NCBI RefSeq assembly: GCF_002111595.1
Contig: NZ_LUTN01000013.1
Coordinates: 55,980-119,979, forward strand
From: Lonsdalea britannica
Lineage (GTDB): Bacteria > Pseudomonadota > Gammaproteobacteria > Enterobacterales > Enterobacteriaceae
Direction of reading: 5' to 3'
DNA length: 64,000 nt
Shown: one piece after another, positions 9,846 to 18,735 of the stretch
How the letters are laid out: every line of letters begins with the position of its first letter
How positions within the stretch are numbered: the first letter of the stretch is position 1
Position numbers and translations under genes: made by a program
Notes under the pieces: model-generated
The model's input: the letters and a program-made list of their open reading frames with translations, nothing else
Told to the model about the DNA's origin: nothing
The model's database searches: none

Positions 9846-10799
9846 ATGTTTGTCTATCTGATCCGTCGTCTGCTGCTGGCGACGCCCATTCTGCTTGGGG
9901 TTGCACTGGTGTGTTTCATGCTGGTGCATATGACGCCGGGCGACCCGCTGGTGTCGGTCATGCCGCCGGATGCCTCGGAAGCGCTACGCCAGCAGCTGAT
10001 TCGCGACTATGGTTTTGACCGGCCGCTGCCCGTGCAGTTCGGGCTCTGGCTGTGGCACGCCGTGCAGGGCGATTTAGGGATGTCGATTGCCAGCGGTCGG
10101 CCGGTGTTTGTCGAGGTGATGAACGCCGTCGGCTATTCGCTGCGTCTGGCGCTGCTGGCGACGCTGATCGGTTTTCTGCTCGGCAGCTTCTTCGGCTTCG
10201 TCGCGGGCTATTTTCAGGATAGCTGGCTGGACCGACTGGCTTCCGTGCTGTCGGTCTTCGGCGTCAGCGTACCGCACTATTGGCTGGGGATGCTGCTGGT
10301 CATCGTGTTCTCCTCTCAGCTCAACTGGCTGCCTGCGACCGGTGGCGGTCCGTTAGGCGAGGGCGGCTGGGCGTGGGACTGGGCGCATCTGCGGTTTATG
10401 CTGCTGCCCGCGATGACGCTGTCGGTGATCCCGACCGGCATTATCGCGCGCACGGTGCGGGCGCAGGTGGCGGAAACGCTATCTCAGGAATTTATTGTCG
10501 GGCTGCGGGCGAAAGGCATGAGCGAACTGACGCTGTTTCGCCATGTCGCCAAGAATGCCGCCCCAACCGCGATGGCGGTGATGGGCCTACAGGTCGGCTA
10601 TCTGATGGGCGGTTCCATTCTGGTTGAGACTGTCTTCTCCTGGCCGGGGACCGGAATGCTGCTCAACTCGGCGATTTTTCAACGCGATTTGCCGCTGTTG
10701 CAGGGCACCATTTGGGTTTTAGCGCTGTTTTTCGTCGTGCTGAACCTGCTGGTGGATGTGCTGCAAACGCTGATCGATCCGCGCATCAAGAGGGGATGA
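9846..10799 (+). CDS. ABC importer permease (DppB type)
   Basis: Integral membrane permease of 317 residues with the DppB/OppB architecture. It starts MFVYLIRRLLLATPILLGV, has about six membrane helices, and keeps the coupling-helix (EAA-loop) segment LRAKGMSELTLFRHVAKNAA near residues 220-240. The N-terminal motif HMTPGDP near residue 30 is characteristic of DppB-type subunits. GGAGG lies just before the ATG. It pairs with the next gene to form the membrane channel of the importer. Confidence 0.9.
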   Translation: MFVYLIRRLLLATPILLGVALVCFMLVHMTPGDPLVSVMPPDASEALRQQLIRDYGFDRPLPVQFGLWLWHAVQGDLGMSIASGRPVFVEVMNAVGYSLRLALLATLIGFLLGSFFGFVAGYFQDSWLDRLASVLSVFGVSVPHYWLGMLLVIVFSSQLNWLPATGGGPLGEGGWAWDWAHLRFMLLPAMTLSVIPTGIIARTVRAQVAETLSQEFIVGLRAKGMSELTLFRHVAKNAAPTAMAVMGLQVGYLMGGSILVETVFSWPGTGMLLNSAIFQRDLPLLQGTIWVLALFFVVLNLLVDVLQTLIDPRIKRG

Positions 10800-10801
10800 G
10801 C

Positions 10802-11701
10802 ATGAGTGTGAATATCGGCGTTGCGCCCTCTCCGGTGGTTGAGACGGCGCCGATCGACCGCGCTTCCGGCTATTGGCGGGAAGTCGGAAAACGTATGGCG
10901 AAAGATCCCACCGCGTGGTGCGTCGGCAGCGTGATCATGGTGTTGCTGCTGCTGGCGATCTTTGGTCCCTGGCTGGTGCATGGCGATCCCTATAGCACGT
11001 CCATGTTTAAACGGCTAAAGCCCATCGGCACGCCCGGTTTCCCGCTCGGCACCGACGAGCTGGGACGAGACATGCTCTCGCGCCTGATGCTCGGCGCGCG
11101 GCTGTCGCTGTTTATGGGGATTACGCCGGTGATCCTCGCGTTTTTTATCGGCTCTGCGATCGGCGTCGTCGCCGGGTATGCGGGCGGGTGGCTGAATACG
11201 CTGATCATGCGGACTATCGACGTCTTCTATGCGTTTCCTTCCGTGCTGCTGGCGATAGCGCTTTCCGGCGCGATGGGCGCGGGCGTCGGCAACGCGCTGC
11301 TGTCCCTGACGCTGGTGTTCGTGCCGCAGGTGACGCGCATTGCGGAAAGCGTCACGACCCAGGTGCGCAATCGCGACTATATCGAAGCCGCGCGCGCGTC
11401 CGGCGCTTCGGCGTGGGTGATTATCCGCACTCAGGTGTTGGGCAATGTGCTGGGACCGATTTTTGTGTTTTCGACCGGGTTGATCTCGGTGTCGATGATC
11501 CTTGCCTCCGGCTTGTCGTTCCTTGGTCTCGGCGTGAAACCGCCGGAGCCGGAATGGGGGCTGATGCTGAATACGCTGCGTACGGCGATCTATACCCAGC
11601 CGTGGGTATCGGCGCTGCCCGGCGCGATGATCTTTATCACGTCGATCTCTTTCAACCTCCTCGCCGACCGACTGCGGATCGCGATGGCGATAAGGAGCTG
11701 A
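10802..11701 (+). CDS. ABC importer permease (DppC type)
   Basis: Second channel subunit, 299 residues. The cytoplasmic N-terminus (GYWREVGKRMAKDP) is followed by the OppC/DppC N-terminal helix and the motif GTDELGRDMLSRLM, then further helices and the EAA-loop region EAARASGASAWVIIRTQVLG. ATG 10802 is preceded by AGAGGGG at six bases. An upstream ATG at 10796 overlaps the stop of the previous gene but would have no spacing from that site. The family name rests on motifs and operon position. Confidence 0.9.
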   Translation: MSVNIGVAPSPVVETAPIDRASGYWREVGKRMAKDPTAWCVGSVIMVLLLLAIFGPWLVHGDPYSTSMFKRLKPIGTPGFPLGTDELGRDMLSRLMLGARLSLFMGITPVILAFFIGSAIGVVAGYAGGWLNTLIMRTIDVFYAFPSVLLAIALSGAMGAGVGNALLSLTLVFVPQVTRIAESVTTQVRNRDYIEAARASGASAWVIIRTQVLGNVLGPIFVFSTGLISVSMILASGLSFLGLGVKPPEPEWGLMLNTLRTAIYTQPWVSALPGAMIFITSISFNLLADRLRIAMAIRS

Positions 11702-11705
11702 TGCG

Positions 11706-12740
11706 ATGAGTACTCAGGATATTGGCGGCCCCGCTCAGCCGCTGCTGATCGGCACCGATCTGGTGAAGCACTTCCCGTTAAAGGGCGGATTGGGCAAAGC
11801 GGAACGGGTGCGCGCGCTGGACGGTATCGCGTTCAGCGTGATGAAGGGAGAAACGTTGGGCGTTGTCGGCGAATCCGGCTGTGGAAAATCGACGACGGCC
11901 CGCGTGTTGATGCAGCTTATCGCGCAGGATAGCGGCGAGCTGATTTTCGACGGGCTGACGGTCGGCGGCAGCCAGCTGTCTTTGCGCGACTACCGGCGAC
12001 AGGTGCAGATGGTGTTTCAGGACAGCTACTCCTCGCTGAATCCGCGTCTGACGATGCAGGCGGCGGTCGCCTTCGGGCCGTCGGTTCACGGGGTGCCTGC
12101 CGCGGAGGCGAAACGACGCGCGCGCGATTTGCTGGAGAAGGTGGGACTGGACCCCACGCGCTTCGCCGGGCGTTATCCGCATGAGTTGTCCGGCGGCCAG
12201 CGGCAGCGCGTGAATATCGCTCGTGCTTTGGCGGTCGAGCCGCGGCTGGTGATTCTGGATGAAGCGGTCTCGGCGCTGGATAAGTCCGTTGAGGCGCAGG
12301 TCATCAACCTGCTGTTGGATTTGAAAGAGAGCATGAATCTGACCTATGTCTTCATCAGCCACGACCTCCACGTGGTGCGCTATCTGTCCGATCGCATCAT
12401 GGTGATGTACTTGGGCGAGGTGGTGGAGGTCGGTCCCGCGGAAAGTCTGTTCGAGCGGGCGCGTCATCCTTATACGCGCGCGTTGTTAAGCTCGATGCCG
12501 TCGATGGACCCTGGCGCCCGAACCCAGCAGGCGCCGCTGAGCGGCGATCCTCCGAGTCCTATTCGGCCGCCGTCCGGCTGCCGTTTCCATACCCGCTGTC
12601 CGCACGCCGAGGCGGTGTGCGCCCAGCGAAAACCCATCATGTCATCCTGCGGCGACGGGCATCAGGTGGCTTGCCTGATGGCGGAAACGGATGCCGGGCA
12701 TTCGCACAGCGCCGCCGCGCTCACTACCGAGGAGGTCTGA
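11706..12740 (+). CDS. ABC importer ATPase (DppF/OppF type)
   Basis: Nucleotide-binding subunit of 344 residues. Walker A GESGCGKSTT is near residue 58, the ABC signature LSGGQRQRV near 160 and Walker B LVILDEAVSALD near 180. The C-terminal oligopeptide/dipeptide transporter extension carries CRFHTRCPHAEAVC, a cysteine cluster common in this family. AAGGAG precedes the start, which lies four bases after the previous stop. In many dpp and opp operons the DppD-type ATPase comes first; here the DppF-like one does. Confidence 0.9.
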   Translation: MSTQDIGGPAQPLLIGTDLVKHFPLKGGLGKAERVRALDGIAFSVMKGETLGVVGESGCGKSTTARVLMQLIAQDSGELIFDGLTVGGSQLSLRDYRRQVQMVFQDSYSSLNPRLTMQAAVAFGPSVHGVPAAEAKRRARDLLEKVGLDPTRFAGRYPHELSGGQRQRVNIARALAVEPRLVILDEAVSALDKSVEAQVINLLLDLKESMNLTYVFISHDLHVVRYLSDRIMVMYLGEVVEVGPAESLFERARHPYTRALLSSMPSMDPGARTQQAPLSGDPPSPIRPPSGCRFHTRCPHAEAVCAQRKPIMSSCGDGHQVACLMAETDAGHSHSAAALTTEEV

Positions 12741-13718
12741 ATGACGACACAATCTTTAATGGCGGTCGACGATCTGCGGGTGACGTTTCGCCGTGGCAAT
12801 CAGACGCTATCGGCGGTGAACGGCGTGAATCTGGCGCTGGGGCGTGGAGAAGTGCTGGCGTTGATCGGCGAATCCGGCTCCGGAAAAAGCGTGACGCTGC
12901 GTGCGTTAATGCGCCTGCATCCGGCCCGAACCACGACGATTGATGGTCAGATTCGTATCGCCGGTCAGGATGTGATGTCGCTGTCTCCGCGTGAACTACG
13001 GGCGATGCGTGGACCCACGGTCGCGATGATTTTTCAGGAGCCGTTACTGGCGCTCGACCCGGTTTACACCATCGGTCAGCAAATCATGGAAACCGTTCGC
13101 AGACACCGCGCCGTTTCCCGTCGGCAGGCGCGCGAAATAGCGCTGGACGCACTACAGCGGGTCAGAATCCCCAGCCCGGAACAGCGACTTAACGCCTATC
13201 CGCATGAAATGTCCGGCGGGATGCGGCAACGCGCCATGATCGCGCTGGCGCTGGCTTGTCAGCCACAGCTGTTGTTGGCCGACGAACCCACGACGGCGCT
13301 GGATGCCACGGTGCAAATCCAGATTCTGATCCTGCTGCGCGAATTGCAGCAACAACTGGGCCTGTCGATCATTTTCGTGACGCACGATATCGGCGCGGCG
13401 GTCGAAGTGGCCGACCGGGTTGCGGTGATGTACGGCGGACGCATCGTCGAGCAGGCGCCGTTGGCCGAGCTGATGCAAAGCCCGCGTCATCCCTATACGC
13501 GCGTGTTGCTCGGCACTCGCCCGCAGGGCGGACTGGAAAAAGGAAGCCGTCTGGTGAGTATCTCCGGCGCGCCGCCGGATCTGGCTAATCTGCCCGCGGG
13601 CTGCGCGTTTGCGCCGCGCTGCCCGCAGGCCAGCGAAACCTGTCTGCGCCAGGTGCCGACGGAGAGTCGGGTCGCGCCGTCGCATCAGGTTTTCTGCCAT
13701 CACTGGCAGGAGAACTAG
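12741..13718 (+). CDS. ABC importer ATPase (DppD/OppD type)
   Basis: Second nucleotide-binding subunit, 325 residues. Walker A is GESGSGKSVT, the signature MSGGMRQRAMIAL and Walker B LLLADEPTTALDATVQ. The SGGMRQR form of the signature is typical of DppD/OppD. The C-terminal extension has CAFAPRCPQASETC. Its ATG directly follows the TGA of the previous gene, so the two ATPases are probably translated together. A strong terminator follows at 13736. Confidence 0.9.
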   Translation: MTTQSLMAVDDLRVTFRRGNQTLSAVNGVNLALGRGEVLALIGESGSGKSVTLRALMRLHPARTTTIDGQIRIAGQDVMSLSPRELRAMRGPTVAMIFQEPLLALDPVYTIGQQIMETVRRHRAVSRRQAREIALDALQRVRIPSPEQRLNAYPHEMSGGMRQRAMIALALACQPQLLLADEPTTALDATVQIQILILLRELQQQLGLSIIFVTHDIGAAVEVADRVAVMYGGRIVEQAPLAELMQSPRHPYTRVLLGTRPQGGLEKGSRLVSISGAPPDLANLPAGCAFAPRCPQASETCLRQVPTESRVAPSHQVFCHHWQEN

Positions 13719-13735
13719 GCCGATTTGCCTGAATG

Positions 13736-13757
13736 GGCCGGTCGTAGCGGCCTTTTT
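13736..13757 (+). terminator. Terminator of the peptide ABC operon
   Basis: GGCCG (13736-13740), a seven-base loop and CGGCC (13748-13752) are followed by five Ts. Confidence 0.8.
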
Positions 13758-13874
13758 GTGGCCGGAAGTGCTGCCGTTAGCGGAATAACAGGAAATTAGC
13801 CATTTTCTGATAGAGCGTGTGTCAGATTCCCCGTATACCGTTGCCATACGCCGCATCGCGGTGACGTAGAGGGT

Positions 13875-14249
13875 ATGATGATGATTAAACCGCTGTTATT
13901 CGCTGCTGTTATGGCAGGAGTGGTCTATACGATGCCCGCCGCGCAAGCTGACAGCCTGAGTCTGTCGTTGCCGGGGGTGCAGCTGCACATTGGCGATCGC
14001 GACAGACGGGGCTATTACTGGGACGGCCGCTACTGGCGCGATCCTGATTATTGGCGCGAACGCCATCACTATCACAGACCGCCGCCGCCGCCGCGTCATT
14101 ACTATGAGCCGCCGCCGCGCGTGATCGTCGTGCAGCCGCCGCCGCGGGTCTACCGCGAGGAGCGCCACCACCGCGGGCCTGACCGGGATTGGGATCGTCG
14201 TGACCGCGATCGTGGACACCATCATCGTGACGACGATCGTCATCGCTAA
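13875..14249 (+). CDS. DUF2502 (YpeC-like) exported protein, proline- and histidine-rich
   Basis: Small exported protein of 124 residues. A signal peptide ends near AAQADS. The conserved DUF2502 segment LPGVQLHIGDRDRRGYYWDG at about residues 32-51 matches E. coli YpeC. After it comes a low-complexity tail with runs PPPPP and alternating Arg, Asp and His. The three consecutive ATG codons leave the start uncertain; the third, at 13881, is best spaced from AGAGGG. The function of the family is not known; the His-rich tail suggests metal binding, but that is inference. Own transcript, with a terminator at 14325. Confidence 0.75.
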   Translation: MMMIKPLLFAAVMAGVVYTMPAAQADSLSLSLPGVQLHIGDRDRRGYYWDGRYWRDPDYWRERHHYHRPPPPPRHYYEPPPRVIVVQPPPRVYREERHHRGPDRDWDRRDRDRGHHHRDDDRHR

Positions 14250-14324
14250 TCGCCCGTCAGACGGCAAGAGGAGGCTCGCTTCCCTTGTTGCGACACCAGG
14301 CTGATTCAGCACCGTTTTCTTCTC

Positions 14325-14358
14325 AAGGGATGCCAGCAAGCGCGGCATCCCTTGTCAT
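14325..14358 (+). terminator. Terminator after the DUF2502 gene
   Basis: Ten-base arms AAGGGATGCC (14325-14334) and GGCATCCCTT (14344-14353), nine-base loop, then GTCATTT. Confidence 0.7.
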
Positions 14359-14773
14359 TTCAGGCATTGGTATCCTACGTTGAATCTCTGGCGAAGCCCG
14401 TTTGACCTGTCCCGGTACGGTAACGGTCCACACCTGCGTTTGGGGTCATCAACTGTCGGGGACGTCATTTCAGGTTTCTCAGGATCATGTTTTGCACTGC
14501 GCTTTTTGCCCTGTTCTCTGGTGCGGCCGTCTCGAGAAGGGAATGCGCTTCTTCGCCCCATGCCTGCCGGTGTCTCTTCGTGCGGTGTTTGGACGGGGTG
14601 GTAGTGGAGGGGATATCTCATATAATCAGGGTTAACAGATGAAGTATCATCCCCTATAAGCGAAGGGCGTGCAGACGCGGTCATTGCCTGTAGCATCATG
14701 GCCGACTCATCCCTTTTCAGCGTTATCAGACGGGGCATCAGGCGGCCTCGGCAACCGGTAGAGAGGAGACACC
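14354..14773. other. Intergenic region upstream of cysQ
   Basis: About 420 bases without a convincing gene. In E. coli the divergent neighbour of cysQ is cpdB; I see no cpdB start or remnant here. A minus-strand frame at 14355-14738 has no recognisable motif. The region should hold the cysQ promoter. Confidence 0.5.
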
Positions 14774-15514
14774 ATGCTAGATCATATTTGCCAGCTAGCG
14801 CGTGAGGCGGGCGACGCCATCATGCAAATTTACGAGGGACAGGCGCCGGTTGAGGTCAAACATAAGCAGGATGACTCACCGGTGACCGCGGCCGATATCG
14901 CTGCGCACAAGGTGATTGCGCGGGGGCTGACGACGGACTATCCGGCGATTCCCTTGCTGTCTGAAGAAGATCCGCCGCAGTGGTCAGAACGCCAGCGCTG
15001 GCAGCGTTACTGGCTGGTGGACCCGCTGGATGGAACGAAAGAGTTTATTAGTCGTAACGGGGAATTCACCGTCAACATCGCGCTGATTGAAGACGGCAAA
15101 CCGGTGCTGGGCGTGGTGTACGTACCGGTGACCGGCGTGATGTACGCCGCCGCGGATGGCAAAGCCTGGAAAGAGGAGTGCGGCGTCCGTCTGCCGATTC
15201 AGGTACAGGACGCGCGTCCTCCGCTGGTCGTGGTCAGCCGTTCCCATGCGGATGCGGAGCTGCAGGACTATCTTGCTCAACTGGGCGATCATCAGACCGT
15301 CGCTATCGGTTCATCGCTGAAGTTCTGTCTGGTGGCGGAAGGAAAGGCCCAGCTTTATCCACGGTTTGGACCGACTAGCGTATGGGATACCGCCGCAGGA
15401 CACGCTGTGGCGCTGGCGGCGGGCGCACAGGTTAACGACTGGCAAGGCCAGCCGCTGTCTTATCTCCCTCGCGAATCCTTCCTCAACCCCGGATTCCGCG
15501 TTTCCCTGTATTAA
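14774..15514 (+). CDS. cysQ: 3'(2'),5'-bisphosphate nucleotidase CysQ
   Basis: Hydrolyses 3'-phosphoadenosine 5'-phosphate (PAP) to AMP, recycling the by-product of PAPS reduction. It therefore supports CysH in this same window. The 246-residue product is an inositol-monophosphatase-fold enzyme with metal site segments SEEDPP (residue about 63), [10 protein letters not shown] (about 83-92) and [10 protein letters not shown] (about 203-212). It starts [13 protein letters not shown] and has GAGAGGAG upstream. Followed in the same direction by ytfK, as in E. coli, though 430 bases apart. Confidence 0.96.
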   Translation: MLDHICQLAREAGDAIMQIYEGQAPVEVKHKQDDSPVTAADIAAHKVIARGLTTDYPAIPLLSEEDPPQWSERQRWQRYWLVDPLDGTKEFISRNGEFTVNIALIEDGKPVLGVVYVPVTGVMYAAADGKAWKEECGVRLPIQVQDARPPLVVVSRSHADAELQDYLAQLGDHQTVAIGSSLKFCLVAEGKAQLYPRFGPTSVWDTAAGHAVALAAGAQVNDWQGQPLSYLPRESFLNPGFRVSLY

Positions 15515-15945
15515 TCCTGTCAGCCTATTCTCCGGGCTCATGTCCTTGGCCCGGAGCCCTTCAGAGGCTGTTCTCGCGCTCTCCCTTTCTGTAACGCCTT
15601 AAAGTTTTATGAGGATTGTCCGAAACTTTTAAGCGCCGTCGTCATTCCGTCATACAAGGACGGTATAACACCGCACGGCCTCAATGATTTGGCTGAAACG
15701 GCGGGAGACGCCGCTGGCAATTGGTGTTCTGTATTACCCTGGTATTTGAAGGTTTATTCTGATTTATCAAATTTTGCGTTTTTCTGTTCCGTAAACTAAT
15801 GTAAAAGCGATAAATAATGCTGGCTTATAGGGAACTTCCCATTAAATATCGACCCTAAATGTAGGATAAAGCTTGGTGCGTCATACACCCTGTACCGGGT
15901 TGGTGGCAGGAGGCGCACTACTGGAACAACGTAAGGAGAGGAAGT
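15515..15945. other. Intergenic region between cysQ and ytfK
   Basis: Holds a hairpin CTCCGGGC (15530-15537) / GCCCGGAG (15549-15556) just after cysQ without a T run, and a second dyad AAAGTTT (15601-15607) / AAACTTT (15623-15629). The remainder is AT-rich and should carry the ytfK promoter. E. coli ytfK belongs to the PhoB regulon; I did not find a convincing Pho box. Confidence 0.45.
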
Positions 15946-16152
15946 ATGAGGATCTTCGAACGCTATAATCCCTTTAAAGTCGCCAAGTACGTGAAGACAC
16001 TGTTTCGCGGCCGCTTGTATATCAAAGGGGTTGGTGCTTTTGAGTTCGATTACGGCAAAATTTTACTGCCGAAAAAGAAAGACAAGCAGCATCTTGAAGT
16101 CATGTCTGAGGTAAACCGTCAGGTCATGAAACTGCAGTCAGAGCTGGCATAA
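15946..16152 (+). CDS. ytfK: YtfK, SpoT-linked stringent response modulator (DUF1107)
   Basis: Small cytoplasmic protein of 68 residues, the same size as E. coli YtfK, with conserved [18 protein letters not shown] and [12 protein letters not shown]. In E. coli it binds SpoT and shifts it towards (p)ppGpp synthesis under phosphate or fatty-acid starvation. Strong ribosome site (AAGGAGAGG). It belongs functionally with relA, 31 kb further on. Ends before a bidirectional terminator shared with ytfL. Confidence 0.94.
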   Translation: MRIFERYNPFKVAKYVKTLFRGRLYIKGVGAFEFDYGKILLPKKKDKQHLEVMSEVNRQVMKLQSELA

Positions 16153-16305
16153 CGCCGCTTATCGCCCTCGAAATAGGGATGTTGGAGACGGCGGACCGAA
16201 CTGTTGCGACACATGCAATGAATTGATGCACGATGTGTAAAAAGAACAGGTTCGGATCTGCGCCGGTATGAGGGTGACCGGTACGCCCTGCGGTTATCCA
16301 GCGTC

Positions 16306-16334
16306 AAAAAAAGGCCCGTTAACGGGCCTTTTTT
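16306..16334. terminator. Bidirectional terminator between ytfK and ytfL
   Basis: A perfect dyad, AGGCCCGTT joined to AACGGGCCT, flanked by seven As on the left and six Ts on the right, so it can work on both strands for the convergent genes. Confidence 0.9.
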
Positions 16335-16352
16335 AATGGGTGAAACACCGTT

Positions 16353-17681
16353 TTATGGCTGCACGATGGTGACATCCGGGGCCGCGCTTCCCGCCGGTTT
16401 GTCTTCCAGTCGAGTGACCAGCAGCTGGTCTATCTTGTAGCTGTCGATATCCACCACTTCGAACTTGTAGCCTGCGAAACGCACGAAATCAGTTCGTTTA
16501 GGGATTTTTCGCAGGGTGTACATCATGAAACCGCCGATGGTTTCGTAGTTGCCGGAGTGTGGGAAGTCGTCGATATTCAGTACGCGCATCACGTCGTCGA
16601 TCGGCGTGCCGCCCTCGATCAGCCAGGAGTTGGCGTCACGCGCCACAATCTGTTCTTCCAGCCCCTGACCCACTAAATCGCCCATGAGCGTCGTCATCAC
16701 GTCGTTAAGGGTTATGATGCCGACCACCAGCGCATATTCATTCAGAATCACTGCGAAGTCTTCGCCCGCGGTCTTGAAGCTTTCCAGCGCCTCGGACAAC
16801 GTTAGCGTATCCGGCACGATCAACGCAGGACGAATTTGTACGCCGCTGGTCAGTTCCAGGCTCTGATTTCCCAGCACGCGGTTCAGCAGGTCTTTGGAAT
16901 CGACATAGCCGACGATCTGATCGATATGGCCGTCGCAAACCAGGAATTTAGAGTGCGGCTGCTGGGCGATTTTATCCTTGATACTTTCCTCGTCGGCATG
17001 TAGGTCGAAAAACACCACGCTTTCGCGAGAGGTCATGGAAGACGGTACGGTGCGGGATTCCAGCTCGAACACGTTTTCGATCAGCTCATGTTCCTGCTTA
17101 CGCAGTACGCCAGCCAGCGCGCCAGCCTCCACCACTGCATAAATGTCGTCTGAAGTGATGTCGTCCTTACGCACCATCGGCAGCTTGAGCATCCGGAAGA
17201 TCATGTTCGCCAAGCCATTAAACAGCCAGACCAACGGCCGGAATATCAGCAGACAGAAGCGCATGGGGTTGATGATCCGAACGGCAACCGTTTCGGGGGC
17301 GATCATGCCTATGCGTTTCGGCGTCAAATCGCCAAGCAGGATAAACAGGCTGGTAACCAGCACGAAGGAGCAGATAAAACTGACACGCTCGGCCATTTCC
17401 GGCGACATCACATTATCGAACAGCATGTTGAAGTAGGGGGAGAAGGCGGCGTCGCCGACGACACCCGCAAGAATGGCGACGGCATTAACGCCAATCTGAA
17501 TCACGGTAAAGAAAATACCGGGCGTCTCCTGGAGCTTCATCACGCGTGCGGCGTTTTGGTTGCCCTCGTCCGCCATGAGTTTGAGCTTGATTTTGCGCGA
17601 TGCAGCCAGGGAGATTTCAGACACGGAGAAAAACGCGCTAACGGCGATAAGAAAAATAATTAATAACAAACTGTTTAACAT
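16353..17681 (-). CDS. ytfL: YtfL/PaeA, CNNM-CBS-CorC membrane transporter
   Basis: Inner-membrane protein of 442 residues. The N-terminal CNNM (DUF21) domain has several membrane helices (SLLLIIFLIAVSAFFSVSEI, then FTVIQIGVNAVAILAGVVGD). Two CBS domains follow around residues 205-330 and a CorC/HlyC-type C-terminal domain after them (ETIGGFMMYTLRKIPKR). The Salmonella orthologue PaeA lowers cytoplasmic cadaverine and putrescine, so polyamine export is the likely role. I choose ATG 17681 because E. coli YtfL starts with the same MLNS; an upstream TTG at 17702 is possible. It is convergent with ytfK. Confidence 0.92.
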   Translation of the reverse strand: MLNSLLLIIFLIAVSAFFSVSEISLAASRKIKLKLMADEGNQNAARVMKLQETPGIFFTVIQIGVNAVAILAGVVGDAAFSPYFNMLFDNVMSPEMAERVSFICSFVLVTSLFILLGDLTPKRIGMIAPETVAVRIINPMRFCLLIFRPLVWLFNGLANMIFRMLKLPMVRKDDITSDDIYAVVEAGALAGVLRKQEHELIENVFELESRTVPSSMTSRESVVFFDLHADEESIKDKIAQQPHSKFLVCDGHIDQIVGYVDSKDLLNRVLGNQSLELTSGVQIRPALIVPDTLTLSEALESFKTAGEDFAVILNEYALVVGIITLNDVMTTLMGDLVGQGLEEQIVARDANSWLIEGGTPIDDVMRVLNIDDFPHSGNYETIGGFMMYTLRKIPKRTDFVRFAGYKFEVVDIDSYKIDQLLVTRLEDKPAGSAAPDVTIVQP

Positions 17682-17870
17682 AGTTTTTTCGCTTTGCCTC
17701 AATAGACAGGGCGATCCTCAGGAAGGAAAATAATCATGAACCGACGGCAGGGAGCCGTGGACAAGGCCGGTTATCAGCCTCATGCCCGCGGCATTATAGC
17801 AGGAGCGGTCAAAGAACCGCCAGCACTGGCGTGAGGCGATCAGTGGGCCGCTAAAACGGCGTTTTAACGA

Positions 17871-17905
17871 GGAAAAAACGCCGTCGGTTTTAACGCGACG
17901 GCGTT
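17871..17905 (-). terminator. Terminator of msrA
   Basis: Read on the minus strand, AACGCCGTCG and CGACGGCGTT flank a nine-base loop and run into six Ts before CC. It starts right after the msrA stop. Confidence 0.88.
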
Positions 17906-17913
17906 CGGTAAAA

Positions 17914-18555
17914 TCAGCGCTGCGGCGGCAGGCAAACGCCGATGCCGCCGAGTCCGCAGTATCCTTCCGGATTTTTGTACAGGTACTGCTGATGCTCATC
18001 TTCGGCATAGTAGAACGGCCCGGCCTCAGTGATTTCGGTGGAGACCGTTCGCTTGTCGCCTGCCGCTGCCATCGCCTGCTGGAAACGTTGCAGGCTCTCT
18101 TTCGCCGCCTGTTCCTGTTCCGGCGTCAGCGTATAGATCGCTGAGCGGTACTGCGTGCCGATATCGCCGCCCTGACGCATCCCCTGCGCCGGATCGTGAT
18201 TTTCCCAGAACACTTGCAGCAGCTTCTCATAGCTGATGATGGCCGGATCGAAAACGACCCGCACGACTTCGGCATGACCGGTTTTGCCGGTGCAAATTTC
18301 CCGATAGGTCGGATTCGGCGTGTAACCGCCGCTGTAGCCGGAAGCCGTACTGTAGACGCCCGCTTGTTCCCAGAACAAACGTTCCACTCCCCAGAAGCAG
18401 CCCATAGCGAAAATGGCGACGTCCATGGTGTCCGGCACATGCGTCATCGAGTGTTGGTTGACCACATGGAGCCGGGCGACAGGCATCGGCGTGGAGCGGC
18501 CAGGCAGCGCGTCGGTCTGACTTATCGGCTGCGTTTTATCAAAAAGTGAAACCAC
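17914..18555 (-). CDS. msrA: Peptide-methionine (S)-S-oxide reductase MsrA
   Basis: Repairs oxidised methionine (S-sulfoxide form) in proteins. 213 residues, close to the 212 of E. coli. The catalytic motif GCFWG has Cys53, and the following [22 protein letters not shown] is the family core. Two C-terminal resolving cysteines are present in [11 protein letters not shown]. It is divergent from tamA, as in E. coli, with its own terminator. Confidence 0.96.
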   Translation of the reverse strand: MVSLFDKTQPISQTDALPGRSTPMPVARLHVVNQHSMTHVPDTMDVAIFAMGCFWGVERLFWEQAGVYSTASGYSGGYTPNPTYREICTGKTGHAEVVRVVFDPAIISYEKLLQVFWENHDPAQGMRQGGDIGTQYRSAIYTLTPEQEQAAKESLQRFQQAMAAAGDKRTVSTEITEAGPFYYAEDEHQQYLYKNPEGYCGLGGIGVCLPPQR

Positions 18556-18735
18556 GTTGAGCTCCCGTTTGCTGATTGAATCATCATTATCGGTTACGGT
18601 TCCGGTATCGTCCGGGCAGGATAAAAGGGTGTGCGAGCGAGTTTCCCCTTGTATACACTATATTTTAGGCTTTACCGGCTAATATCTATGGCTAAAGAGA
18701 AACAATTTAATTCTATAGGGTGATCAGGGAGCGCA

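Noticed and set aside
14355..14738. Minus-strand 127-codon frame upstream of cysQ as a possible cpdB remnant
   Set aside because: It contains no signal peptide and no segment recognisable as a 5'-nucleotidase; it reads like chance sequence.
15601..15629. AAAGTTT/AAACTTT dyad as a specific operator
   Set aside because: Seven-base arms with a 15-base spacer do not match a regulator I know; kept only as a note in the intergenic entry.
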